Below, piece by piece: positions 52,429 through 60,488 of a stretch of DNA of 64,000 nt (position 1 is the first letter of the stretch; each line of letters starts with the position of its first letter). The notes beneath the pieces were generated by a model that saw only the letters and a program-made list of their open reading frames with translations, had not been told where the DNA came from and searched no databases. The stretch is from the NCBI RefSeq assembly GCF_900109135.1, contig NZ_FNYT01000003.1, positions 96,607 to 160,606 of the forward strand. The letters are read 5' to 3'. This stretch comes from Trichococcus ilyis. GTDB taxonomy: Bacteria > Bacillota > Bacilli > Lactobacillales > Aerococcaceae. The position numbers and the translations under genes are program-made.

Positions 52429-52515
52429 AATCACTTCTAGAATGACTAGGGCATCGAATGAGAAGGCTGTGTTCTTTTTGTTGTGGCGTGTGCCCATTCC
52501 GCAAGTCGCATCCAT
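52426..52515 (-). CDS. ilvE leader peptide (29 aa)
   Basis: Short open frame MDATCGMGTRHN... ending FDALVILEVI. Six of the last seven residues are Leu, Val or Ile, and two Leu codons are CTA. The start at 52515 has AGGGGAG seven bases upstream; an in-frame ATG at 52521 is too close to that site. The stop TAG is the first part of region 1 of the attenuator. It is a sensor of branched-chain aminoacyl-tRNA supply rather than a functional peptide. Confidence 0.8.
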   Translation of the reverse strand: MDATCGMGTRHNKKNTAFSFDALVILEVI

Positions 52516-52553
52516 TCCCATTCTCCCCTTTCTGTTTGTTAGATTATGATGTA

Positions 52554-52582
52554 ATTCTATGCCTGATGTTAATGAATGTCAA
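52554..52582 (-). promoter_or_regulatory. promoter of the ilvE leader
   Basis: TTGACA (52577-52582), 17 bp, TAGAAT (52554-52559) on the minus strand, about 35 bases before the leader peptide. Confidence 0.85.
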
Positions 52583-52632
52583 ACCCTTTTTTCATCATTT
52601 TATAATAAAAGAGCATTTCAACAATCAGAAAA

Positions 52633-53580
52633 TCAATTCGGTAACCGGTACGAGGCCGGAAAAGCTTGTTGGATCAGTGCGACATCTTCCGCCTCCAAAC
52701 GGACTTCAGCTGCCTCGAGATTCTCAAGCACCTGTTGCCGGTTACGCGCGCCCGGAATCACCGCGTCGATAACGTCCTTGGACAGATAATAAGCCAACAC
52801 GACATTCTGCAGCCCGGTCCGGTGCTTATCGGCGAGCGGCCGTATCCGCTCAACGCGCTTGAGGATGTCCAGATAGGCAGCCCCTTGGAACTGCGGGCGT
52901 TTCCGCTGTTTTTCCGGCAAGACCGTCTGTTCGGTGTACTTGCCCGCCAACAGACCGGAAGCGAACGGAAAGTACGGGATGAAGGAGATGCCCTGTTCGC
53001 GGCAATAGGGGAACAGCTTCTCTTCTGCCGACTGATTCAGCAGGTTGTATTCATCCTGGACAACATCGATGTAGCCGTTGGCGTTGCCTTCCTTCAGCTG
53101 CTCCGGGCTGAAGTTGGAGACGCCGATGGCACGGATCTTTCCTTGTTCCTTCAGTCGCTGCAGCGCGCCGACCGCTTCGGCTTTCGGTGTCGTTTCATCC
53201 GGAAAATGGATGTAATACAGATCGATATGGTCGGTCTGCAGGCGCTTCAGACTGTTCTCGACCTGCTCCGTCAGGAAAGCCGGACTGTTGTTCAGGACGA
53301 TGCCCGTTTCCGTCACCTGGTGCGCGCCTTTTGTCGCGATGACCACTTTGTCCCGCAGCTTGTGCTCCTTCAGCGTCTTCCCGATGATCGCTTCGGAAGT
53401 GCCCATCCCGTACAGAAAGGCCGTATCGATGAAGTTCAGCCCTTTATCGATTGCGCTCAGCAGCACATCGCCGCCGTATTCGGTGTTCGTTTCCGGATCG
53501 GCTGCGGCAATTTTGTTCGCCCCAAGCCCGATCGGATGGATCAGCAGGTCGGTCCTGCCCAATTTCACAAGTTCAGTCAT
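52633..53580 (-). CDS. aldo/keto reductase
   Basis: 315 aa, TIM-barrel oxidoreductase. Catalytic tetrad: Asp in LNFIDTAFLYG, Tyr in the same stretch, Lys in VVIATKGA, His in YYIHFPDE. NADPH-binding C terminus: IPGARNRQQVLENLEA. Physiological substrate unknown. It is upstream of the ilvE leader but has no visible coupling to it. AAAGGGG precedes the ATG. Confidence 0.93.
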   Translation of the reverse strand: MTELVKLGRTDLLIHPIGLGANKIAAADPETNTEYGGDVLLSAIDKGLNFIDTAFLYGMGTSEAIIGKTLKEHKLRDKVVIATKGAHQVTETGIVLNNSPAFLTEQVENSLKRLQTDHIDLYYIHFPDETTPKAEAVGALQRLKEQGKIRAIGVSNFSPEQLKEGNANGYIDVVQDEYNLLNQSAEEKLFPYCREQGISFIPYFPFASGLLAGKYTEQTVLPEKQRKRPQFQGAAYLDILKRVERIRPLADKHRTGLQNVVLAYYLSKDVIDAVIPGARNRQQVLENLEAAEVRLEAEDVALIQQAFPASYRLPN

Positions 53581-53621
53581 ATCGTTTCCCCTTTCCTTGT
53601 CTTGTTCATTGGCTTTTGCCT

Positions 53622-54152
53622 TTATTTGCCGAGGTGGACGCGTTTGGACCAGAAGCCTCCGTGGATGTATTTCGGATCGTACGAAACCATGAAAGCTTTC
53701 GGATCGATCTCCAACACTTTGTTCTGCAGGTGGCGTTCAGCTTTCCGCGTCAGCAGGATTTCGAGCACAAGCCGCTCACCGTCCCTGCCGTTCGCCCGGT
53801 AGCTGGAAACGCCATAACCGAGATTGCGCAGTTGGTTGGGCATCGGGCTGTCCACATCCTGCGTCATCACGGTGATCATCGTGTAACCGAGCGCGAGCCA
53901 ATCCTCGATTTTGATGCCGATACCGATGCCGGCGCCGTAGCCGAGCGCATAGGCCGCCAGATTAAGCGGATTGTCGAGACTGCTCATGACCATCGACAGG
54001 CCCAAGACATAGATGACGATCTCAACCATGCTCAATAGCGGGGCCAAAACGCGGTAACCTTTCATCGTCAGCATGAAGCGGATTGTGCTCAAGGTGACGT
54101 AGCTCAGATTGATCGCGAATACTTTCGCCAGTAGTTCCAAATCAAAAATCAT
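53622..54152 (-). CDS. DUF2179 domain-containing protein (UPF0316, YebE-like)
   Basis: 176 aa. Three N-terminal hydrophobic helices (DUF5698-like) and a soluble C-terminal DUF2179 domain (about 105-170). Function is unknown; some relatives have been linked to nucleotide binding. Three consecutive possible starts exist (GTG 54158, ATG 54155, ATG 54152); the last gives the best distance to GAGGAG. Confidence 0.85.
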   Translation of the reverse strand: MIFDLELLAKVFAINLSYVTLSTIRFMLTMKGYRVLAPLLSMVEIVIYVLGLSMVMSSLDNPLNLAAYALGYGAGIGIGIKIEDWLALGYTMITVMTQDVDSPMPNQLRNLGYGVSSYRANGRDGERLVLEILLTRKAERHLQNKVLEIDPKAFMVSYDPKYIHGGFWSKRVHLGK

Positions 54153-54185
54153 CATCACTCCTCATCAATCTCTTTTGCCAATCGT

Positions 54186-54689
54186 TTAGTATTGGGCAGG
54201 ATGGCGGGTGTATTCTCCGGTTACAACATCCATTTCCAGCAATTCCCCGGTCGATCCGTCGTAGCGGTAAAAACCGACTGAGCTTGCTGTCTCGGGGCCG
54301 TTTTCGCGGACATTGATGGTGACTTCATTGCCTTCGACCTCTTCCACGATGAACAGGTATACATCGCTTTCGACATAACCCGTCAATTGCGTGATGGTCT
54401 GTTTGGCCTGCTCGATCAGCGTTCCTTCGGCGGTCTGGGCTGCATCGGCTGCTGCACCGGCATCCGTCGTGGAGCTGCTTGCGGCGGATTGTGCTTGCGC
54501 GCTCTCGGCCGCTTCCAGGCTGCTCGTTCTTGAAGCTGCTTGTTCGCCCGCTTTGCTGGTCGCCGATTGGACTTGTGACGAGCTTGTCGCCGCTTCAGTC
54601 GCTGTCGTGTCCGTGGCCGGGTTTTGGCACGCGACAAGAAGCAATGCAGTTGAGACTAAAAGAAATCCGGATAATTTTTTCTTGTGCAT
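54186..54689 (-). CDS. hypothetical lipoprotein, Ala/Ser/Gln-rich
   Basis: 167 aa. Signal peptide with lipobox ALLLVACQN (Cys about 21), then about 65 residues rich in Ala, Ser, Thr and Gln (a flexible spacer), then a C-terminal domain of about 70 residues (TGYVESDVYLFIVEEVEGN ... GFYRYDGSTGELLEMDVV). I do not recognise the domain; it resembles small surface lipoproteins of Lactobacillales. GAGGGA precedes the ATG at 54689. The frame extends upstream to 54857 without support. Confidence 0.8.
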   Translation of the reverse strand: MHKKKLSGFLLVSTALLLVACQNPATDTTATEAATSSSQVQSATSKAGEQAASRTSSLEAAESAQAQSAASSSTTDAGAAADAAQTAEGTLIEQAKQTITQLTGYVESDVYLFIVEEVEGNEVTINVRENGPETASSVGFYRYDGSTGELLEMDVVTGEYTRHPAQY

Positions 54690-54871
54690 AGTTTTCCCTC
54701 TTCCATACAGTTTGTGATTCCATTGTACCTTTTTTGGCGGAAAAATGCTTTCCCAATCCATCAGCTTAATCGAACCTTTACAATTTTGTTGTGTAGGGTC
54801 CAATATTGAGGCAAAGCGTCCGATGCTGAACACACGTCCGCCGAGGAAGAACAACACGAGGTTGACCGCAA

Positions 54872-54999
54872 CTCCGGTGAGGCTCTGTTCACCGGAGTTG
54901 AACGGTAATTCGTCGGGTTTCCTCCGGGGAAGCTTCGTCCGCCGGAGCTGACCATCCGGCAGCGGACAGGAACTTCGGCCAGGCCGCCCTTGGCCGGAG
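54872..54999. repeat. three-palindrome intergenic array I
   Basis: Units at 54872-54897, 54922-54947 and 54973-54999 (left arm CTTCGG), starts 50 and 51 bp apart. The first is paired to AACTCCGGTGA/TCACCGGAGTT. It lies beyond the dapL terminator and upstream of the lipoprotein gene. I see nothing else in 54690-54871 except presumably the lipoprotein promoter, which I could not place. Confidence 0.85.
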
Positions 55000-55034
55000 A
55001 ACAGCTCGATATTTCAGTTATTTCGCCACGAATG

Positions 55035-55064
55035 CAAAAAGGCACCCCGCCAGGAGTGCCTTTC
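55035..55064 (-). terminator. dapL terminator
   Basis: AAAGGCAC pairs with GTGCCTTT; A/T runs on both sides. Confidence 0.88.
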
Positions 55065-55101
55065 TGTCTCTATTGTGTTTTCGGTGACTTTAGCAGCTTG
55101 G

Positions 55102-56253
55102 TTACCCCTGCAGCCCTTCCTTTTCCAGGATCAGGTCGTAACATTCGATCCCTTTCAGGAGAACCTTCTCGTCGAAGTTGAAGCGGCTGCTGTGGAGCGG
55201 GTGCGTCCAGCCCAGGTCGGGGCGGCCGGATCCAAGCAGGATGAACGCGCCGCGGATGCTTTCCTGGTAGAAAGCGAAGTCCTCGGCCAACATCAGCGGT
55301 TTGACGACTTCGTAAGCACCGGCCGGCAGCGCGTCCATCAGTGTACCGATCATTTCCGCATCGTTCGTGACTTCCGGATAGAAGTCGCGGATATCCAACC
55401 TGCAGATGACGCCGCTCAGGCGCTCGATGCCGGCGCAGATATCGGCGAGGCGTTCCTTGATGGACGCATAGACCGCCTTGTCGTAGCTCCGGATTGTACC
55501 GGTCAACTCGGCTTTTCCCGCCACGATGTTGCGGGCTTCACCGGCGTGCAGCGTGCCGATGTTCACGACCGCCGGCTGCTGCGGATCGAGATCGCGGGCC
55601 AGGATGTTCTGGACCGAAAGCAGGATCTGTGCGGCGGCAACCAAGGCATCCTTGCCGAAGTGCGGCTGCCCGGCATGCGAGCTGACGCCCTCGAGCGTGA
55701 TGTCGAATTCGCCGTTGCGCGCCATCAAAGGTCCTTTCGCCAAGCCGAAAATGCCTTCCGGCAGGCTCGGATAGAGGTGATAGCCGTAGATCTTTTCGAC
55801 CCGCAGCTCCTGCAGGATGCCGGAATCCATGATCCACTTGGCGCCGCCCGGTCCTTCTTCAGCCGGCTGGAAAACCAGCACAACGGATTTCTCCAAAACC
55901 GGCAGGGTCTTCAGGTATTTTGCAAAACCCAACAACAAGGCCATGTGCCCGTCGTGGCCGCACGCATGCATTTTGCCCGGGTGAAGCGAAGCGAAATCCG
56001 CGCCCGTTTCCTCAGTGACCTCCAACGCGTCCATGTCCGCCCGGAAGGCGATCGCTTCCGGTTTCTTTCCCTTCAGGACAGCGACCCAGCCCGTTTCGGC
56101 TGTGCTGATCGGTTCATAACCGAACGACACCAATTTCTGGCGGACGTATTCCGAAGTCAACGGCAGATCGAAGCCGATTTCCGGAATCTGATGGAGCTCC
56201 CTTCGCATCGTCTTCACCGTTTCGTATAATTCTGCAATCTGCATGCTGTTCAC
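55102..56253 (-). CDS. dapL: N-acetyldiaminopimelate deacetylase (M20 family)
   Basis: 383 aa, zinc amidohydrolase that removes the acetyl group in the acetyl branch of lysine/diaminopimelate synthesis. Metal motifs: MHACGHDGHMAL (C/H ligands), FQPAEEGPGGAKWI (Glu pair), and GYHLYPSLPEG. M20 amidohydrolases are hard to tell apart; the assignment rests on its place 22 bases after dapH. A GTG start at 56253 fits GGAGGG five bases upstream; an ATG three codons later is 14 bases away. Confidence 0.92.
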   Translation of the reverse strand: MNSMQIAELYETVKTMRRELHQIPEIGFDLPLTSEYVRQKLVSFGYEPISTAETGWVAVLKGKKPEAIAFRADMDALEVTEETGADFASLHPGKMHACGHDGHMALLLGFAKYLKTLPVLEKSVVLVFQPAEEGPGGAKWIMDSGILQELRVEKIYGYHLYPSLPEGIFGLAKGPLMARNGEFDITLEGVSSHAGQPHFGKDALVAAAQILLSVQNILARDLDPQQPAVVNIGTLHAGEARNIVAGKAELTGTIRSYDKAVYASIKERLADICAGIERLSGVICRLDIRDFYPEVTNDAEMIGTLMDALPAGAYEVVKPLMLAEDFAFYQESIRGAFILLGSGRPDLGWTHPLHSSRFNFDEKVLLKGIECYDLILEKEGLQG

Positions 56254-56275
56254 CTGGTCCCTCCGCGTGTATTCT

Positions 56276-56989
56276 TTAATCTCTCAAATCAGCCAACAAT
56301 TGGGTTTTTTCGCTTGTCTGCTCGTCCTTCATCTTCACGATTCTCGCAGGGGATCCCGCAACGACAGCGTTAGCCGGTACGTCTTCCAATACGATCGCGC
56401 CGGCTGCGACAACAGCGCCTTCGCCGATGTGCACGCCTTCGATGATGACCGCATTCGCGCCGACCAAAACACCGTCTTCGATGATGACCGGTGCTTTCGA
56501 AGGCGGCTCAAGAACGCCGGCAACCACTGCGCCTGCTCCGATATGGCAGTTTTTGCCGATCGTGCCGCGCGCGCCGACTACGGCGCCCATATCGATCATC
56601 GTGCCTTCGCCGATGACCGCACCGATGTTGATGACCGCACCCATCATGATGACCGCGCTCTTGCCGATCGTCACGTGATCACGGATGAATGAACCCGGCT
56701 CAATGCGGGCATCGATTTTTGTTGTGTCCAGCAACGGAATCGCGGAATTGCGTCTGTCGTATTCCATGACCTGGTCTTTGATTTTGTCTTTGTTCGCTTC
56801 CAAGAAAGGATAGATCACCGAAGCATCCCCGAAGACGGTGTAGCTGTCTCCGCTTCCGAAGAATTTCAAGCCTTCGTAGCTCGGATTATCGAAATTCCCT
56901 TTGATGTAAAGTTTTATGGGTGTTTGCTTTTCGGCAGCTTTGATGTAAGCCGCGATTTCGTAAGCATCTGTCAACAATAGTTCGCTCAT
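56276..56989 (-). CDS. dapH: 2,3,4,5-tetrahydropyridine-2,6-dicarboxylate N-acetyltransferase
   Basis: 237 aa, left-handed beta-helix acyltransferase. Hexapeptide repeats run from about residue 88 to 190 ([20 protein letters not shown] and so on). The N-terminal DapH domain (about 4-85) is present. It acetylates tetrahydrodipicolinate, the first committed step of the acetyl branch. It is the first gene after the lysine riboswitch; GGAGG precedes the ATG. Confidence 0.95.
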   Translation of the reverse strand: MSELLLTDAYEIAAYIKAAEKQTPIKLYIKGNFDNPSYEGLKFFGSGDSYTVFGDASVIYPFLEANKDKIKDQVMEYDRRNSAIPLLDTTKIDARIEPGSFIRDHVTIGKSAVIMMGAVINIGAVIGEGTMIDMGAVVGARGTIGKNCHIGAGAVVAGVLEPPSKAPVIIEDGVLVGANAVIIEGVHIGEGAVVAAGAIVLEDVPANAVVAGSPARIVKMKDEQTSEKTQLLADLRD

Positions 56990-57089
56990 TTTGATGTTTC
57001 CTCCCGATCATTTTCTTTTTATGACATGCCCATTATAGCATGCCGGCCTGTTTTTGCCCTATGCGGTGGGTCACCGTTTGTTCCTGAAA

Positions 57090-57300
57090 TACAAAAAAAA
57101 TAGCGGTAAGCGAGTGCTTACGGCTACGGAGACCTGCATTCGCCCAACCAAGCTAAAGCGCAATCCAGTGTCATCGGGCAACGACAAGGGAACAGCCCCA
57201 CATTTGTTCAACCTGGGTCCAGCATTCGCATGCTTCGGCGACCGTCCCTTTCCCTTGCGGTACTCTTGACCAGCCGCGACCTCTTTTTGCTTGGCGATTC
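57090..57300 (-). promoter_or_regulatory. lysine riboswitch (L box)
   Basis: On the minus strand the L-box core is recognisable: GAGGTCGCGGCTGGTCAAGAG (about 57269-57289, in shortened form), AAGGGAAAGGGAC, GGTCGCCGAAGC, GCTGGACCCAGGTTGAAC and GTGGGGCTGT. It ends in a terminator GCCGTAAGC/GCTTACCGC followed by eight T (about 57090-57125). Lysine binding should stabilise the terminator and shut off dapH-dapL. Confidence 0.93.
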
Positions 57301-57313
57301 ATTCATTTTTCTA

Positions 57314-57342
57314 ATCGTACACTTATCCGGCGGGGCTGTCAA
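57314..57342 (-). promoter_or_regulatory. promoter of the lysine riboswitch/dapHL unit
   Basis: TTGACA (57337-57342), 17 bp, TACGAT (57314-57319) on the minus strand. Between this and patA (57343-57542) I see no gene and only a weak TATGTT-type -10 for patA. Confidence 0.82.
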
Positions 57343-57542
57343 CCGCTCCGGGTCGGAAAGTGCCGGGATGAGTGGCCTCCTATATGTGAAAATGCTCATC
57401 AAATTAGCGGCTTTCTAATTTTTGATCGCTTTGCTTCCATCTTTATATAGAAATCGGTCCGCAATCGTGTTATGTTACTTCCATATAGAGTGGGCGTTCC
57501 ACTAGAAATCATCAAGGATAGTTCATCCAGAGGAGACAAATT

Positions 57543-58709
57543 ATGAGCAGAGAAACGAACCGTTTGGTAAAACAACTGAAGGGATCACCCATCCGCAACT
57601 TCGATGCTGCCATCAGCGATGTAAAGGATCTGATCCGTTTCACGATGGGCGAGCCTGATTTTGATACGCCGGAATTCATCAAAGCGGCAGCCGAAGAGGC
57701 GCTGAAACTGAACCAGACCCACTATGCGCCTTCCGCCGGGGTCCTCGAGACCCGCAAGGAAATCGCGAAGTTCATGGAGCGGAAATACGGGCTGCATTTC
57801 GACGCAGAAACCGAAATCATCCTGACGGTCGGTGCGACGGAAGCGATCACCGCTTCGATGTTCACGCTGATGAATCCGGGGGACAAGGTGATCATCCCAT
57901 CTCCGGCCTTCCCGCAATACGAATACGTGGCGCATCTGGCGGGCGGCGAGAGCATCATGATCGACACTTCCGGAACGGGCTTTTTGATCACACCCGAGGA
58001 TCTGAAGGCTACGCTGGATGCCAATCCGGAAACAAAAATGATCGTATTGAACTACCCGAGCAATCCGACCGGTGCAACCTATACGCAGGAAGAGGTCGAG
58101 GACTTGGCGGCAGTGATCGCACAATATGATGTCTTCGTGCTCAGCGACGAAATCTACAGCGAGCTGACCTATGACGGCAGCCATACTTCCATCGCCAAGT
58201 ATATCCCGGAGCAGACGATCGTCATCAACGGGACATCGAAGAGTTACGCCATGACCGGTTGGCGCGTCGGCTTCGTCGCCGCCCAAGCGGAGCTGACCCG
58301 CGAAATCCTGAAATACCATCAAAGCCTGGTCACTTGCGGCTCGACTCCTGCGCAGACCGCAGCTGGCGTTGCTTTCCGTGATGGTGATGAAGTCACCGCG
58401 ACGATGAAGGCCGCTTACCGCAAACGCCGCGATATCCTGTTGGAAGGCCTTACGGCTGCCGGGCTGCAGATCCACAATCCGGACGGCGCTTTCTACCTGT
58501 TCCCGCGCATTCCGGAACAGTACGGCAACGATGACTGGAACTTCTGCATCGACTTGGCCCGCAAAGCCGGAGTCGGCGTCATCCCCGGATCGGCTTTCGG
58601 TCCAGCCGGCGTCGGCTACTTCCGCATGAGCTACGCCGCCAGCGATGAAAACGTCAGCGAAGGCTGCCGACGGATCGTCGCGTTTCTGGATGAGTTGAAC
58701 GGGAAATAA
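57543..58709 (+). CDS. patA: N-acetyl-LL-diaminopimelate aminotransferase (aminotransferase class I)
   Basis: 388 aa, fold-type I aminotransferase. The Schiff-base Lys is in INGTSKSYAMTGWRVGF, cofactor residues in TVGATEAITAS and NYPSNPTGATY, and the C-terminal Arg in YFRMSYA. Bacillus PatA performs the transamination between DapH and DapL. Lying divergent from dapH-dapL, this gene completes the acetyl branch (inference from context). A general aspartate/aromatic aminotransferase is the alternative. GAGGAG precedes the ATG. Confidence 0.88.
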   Translation: MSRETNRLVKQLKGSPIRNFDAAISDVKDLIRFTMGEPDFDTPEFIKAAAEEALKLNQTHYAPSAGVLETRKEIAKFMERKYGLHFDAETEIILTVGATEAITASMFTLMNPGDKVIIPSPAFPQYEYVAHLAGGESIMIDTSGTGFLITPEDLKATLDANPETKMIVLNYPSNPTGATYTQEEVEDLAAVIAQYDVFVLSDEIYSELTYDGSHTSIAKYIPEQTIVINGTSKSYAMTGWRVGFVAAQAELTREILKYHQSLVTCGSTPAQTAAGVAFRDGDEVTATMKAAYRKRRDILLEGLTAAGLQIHNPDGAFYLFPRIPEQYGNDDWNFCIDLARKAGVGVIPGSAFGPAGVGYFRMSYAASDENVSEGCRRIVAFLDELNGK

Positions 58710-58723
58710 AGGAATGACTGTTG

Positions 58724-58755
58724 AACCGTGCAATCGGGTGATTGTGCGGTTTTTT
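58724..58755 (+). terminator. patA terminator
   Basis: AACCGTGCAATC pairs with GATTGTGCGGTT around a 4-base loop, then six T. Confidence 0.88.
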
Positions 58756-58801
58756 CTGTTCTTTTTTGGCCGGGGATCCGGCCCGCATTCTGGGATGGTT
58801 C

Positions 58802-58928
58802 CCCCGGTTAGGGCTGCTTCGCCGGAGTTGGAGCCGATATTTTGACGGTTCCTCCGGTTGGGACGGCTTGGTCGGAGTTGGAGCCCGAATTCCAAGTTTT
58901 CCTCCGGCCACCATCCCCTTCACCGGAG
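58802..58928. repeat. three-palindrome intergenic array J
   Basis: Units at 58802-58827 (left arm CCCCGG), 58852-58877 and 58902-58928, exactly 50 bp apart. The third pairs as TTTCCTCCGG/CCGGAGGAAA. The two spacers are nearly the same (both begin TTGGAGCC and end in TTC). It lies between the convergent patA and scfB genes, each with its own terminator. Confidence 0.85.
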
Positions 58929-58955
58929 GAAAAACCGGTGCTGCCCTCCTCCACG

Positions 58956-59001
58956 ACAAAAGAAGTGCACACCGGCAGCAATCCGGCGCGCACTTCTTTA
59001 A
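58956..59001 (-). terminator. scfB terminator
   Basis: AAAGAAGTGC pairs with GCACTTCTTT, with an inner CCGG-containing stem, just past the scfB stop. Confidence 0.9.
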
Positions 59002-59016
59002 TTTTGTCTCGTTTTT

Positions 59017-60420
59017 TTACATTTCAGCTGCCATTTCGGCTTCCATCTCGCGGATCTGTTCGGCGACTTTCACCATCATTGAGCATTCCACGCGTTTGCG
59101 GAACAAGTCGCAACTGAACTCGTAGTTGCCTTTCAATGATCCGGTCGCATGCAGCGAATTTGCAGGGCAGCCGCCGCTGCAGTACAATTTCGCCCAGCAG
59201 CTCTGGCATTCCGGTTTGGAATAGCAGTTGACTTCCTTGAATTGGCCTTGCAGTTCCGGTTTGGTGACGCCATCCCAGATATTGCCCAGGCTGAATTCTT
59301 CATCACCGACAAACTGATGGCAAGGGAACAATTCGCCCCAAGGCGTGACAGCCATGTATTCCGTTCCCGACCCGCAGCCGGAGATGCGTTTCTGGATGCA
59401 TGGTCCTTCAGAAAGATCCAGCATGTAGTGGTAGAAGGTGAAGTCGTTGCCTTCTTCGCCGCGCTTCAGCATTTCCTCCGCCAGGATTTCATACTGTCGA
59501 TACAGTGCCGGAAGGTCTTTTTCCGTCAATGCGTAAGGTTCGTTCGGATCGCAGATGACTGGTTCCATCGAAAGTTTGTCGAAGCCAAGATTCGCGACGT
59601 GGAAAATGTCATTCGTGAAATCGACATTGTTGCCCGTGTAAGTGCCGCGGACGTAGTATTCCTTGTCGCCGCGCCCTTCCACGAATTTTTGGAATTTCGG
59701 CAAAATGTAGTCGTAGCTGCCTTTTCCGTTGACGGTACGGCGCAGACGGTCATGAACTTCCTTGCGTCCATCCAGGCTCAACACGACATTGTACATTTCC
59801 TTGTTGAGGAATTCGTTGATCTCGTCATTCAAAAGCATCCCGTTCGTCGTGAAGGTGAAACGGAAAGTTTTTCTGTACTCCTCTTCCTTGCTGCGGGCAT
59901 ACTCGACGATCTGCTTGACGACGCGCCAAGCCATCAATGGCTCGCCGCCGAAGAAGTCGACGTCCAGATTACGGTGGTAGCCGGAGTTCTCAAGCAGGAA
60001 ATCGATCGCTTGTTTGCCGACTTCGAATTTCATGATCGCACGGTCGCCGTTGTACTTGCCTTGGCTGGCGAAGCAGTAGTCGCAAGTCAGGTTGCAGGTG
60101 TGGGCCACATTCAGGCACAAAGCTTTAACGAATGTCTGGCGGTTCTTCAAGTCGATGGAAAGGTCTTGGTACATGTCCTCCGTGAACAGTTCCCCGTTGG
60201 CCTTCAGTTCTTCGACATCCGACAGCGTATCGCGGATTTCCGTTTCGTTGACTTCAGGATCATCCGCATATTGCTCCAGCATCTTTGCGACGATATCTTC
60301 GGCCGGCGTCGCTTCGTAGAGCGCGATAATGTCGTAAGCGAGATCGTCGACGACATGCACGGATCCGCTGTAGGTATCCATGACGATATTGTATCCGTTC
60401 AGTTTATATTGATGAATCAT
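59017..60420 (-). CDS. scfB: thioether cross-link-forming SCIFF peptide maturase (radical SAM/SPASM)
   Basis: 467 aa. A short N-terminal peptide-binding (RRE-like) region (NGYNIVMDTYSGSVHVVDD), the radical SAM core with the CxxxCxxC cluster in HTCNLTCDYCFASQGKYNG, and a C-terminal SPASM domain with many cysteines (ISGCGSGTEYMAVTPWGELF, YSKPECQSCWAKLYCSGGCP). It installs Cys thioether bridges on the precursor encoded just upstream. I placed the start at 60420 (MIHQYKLNGYN), matching the usual N terminus, with GAGGAG 12 bases before; an ATG at 60447 is possible. It is 68 bases from scfA with a hairpin in between. Confidence 0.93.
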   Translation of the reverse strand: MIHQYKLNGYNIVMDTYSGSVHVVDDLAYDIIALYEATPAEDIVAKMLEQYADDPEVNETEIRDTLSDVEELKANGELFTEDMYQDLSIDLKNRQTFVKALCLNVAHTCNLTCDYCFASQGKYNGDRAIMKFEVGKQAIDFLLENSGYHRNLDVDFFGGEPLMAWRVVKQIVEYARSKEEEYRKTFRFTFTTNGMLLNDEINEFLNKEMYNVVLSLDGRKEVHDRLRRTVNGKGSYDYILPKFQKFVEGRGDKEYYVRGTYTGNNVDFTNDIFHVANLGFDKLSMEPVICDPNEPYALTEKDLPALYRQYEILAEEMLKRGEEGNDFTFYHYMLDLSEGPCIQKRISGCGSGTEYMAVTPWGELFPCHQFVGDEEFSLGNIWDGVTKPELQGQFKEVNCYSKPECQSCWAKLYCSGGCPANSLHATGSLKGNYEFSCDLFRKRVECSMMVKVAEQIREMEAEMAAEM

Positions 60421-60450
60421 GTTGGTTTCAAACTCCTCTTTGTCCATAAA

Positions 60451-60480
60451 ATTGCCGCCCAACTGGAATCAGTCGGGCGG
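60451..60480 (-). terminator. hairpin between scfA and scfB (partial terminator)
   Basis: CCGCCCGACT pairs with AGTTGGGCGG around a 6-base loop, followed on the minus strand by CAATTTT. The short T-run suggests partial termination, which would give more precursor than maturase mRNA. Confidence 0.65.
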
Positions 60481-60488
60481 ACTCTTTT

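Noticed and set aside
52329..52440. T-box in front of ilvE
   Set aside because: No T-box core (GGTGG-AC-GCG type) or specifier stem is visible; a leader peptide with Leu/Val/Ile codons and alternative hairpins explains the region better.
57585..58895. Minus-strand frame of 436 codons opposite patA
   Set aside because: Covers the conserved aminotransferase entirely and runs into array J; no domain is recognisable.
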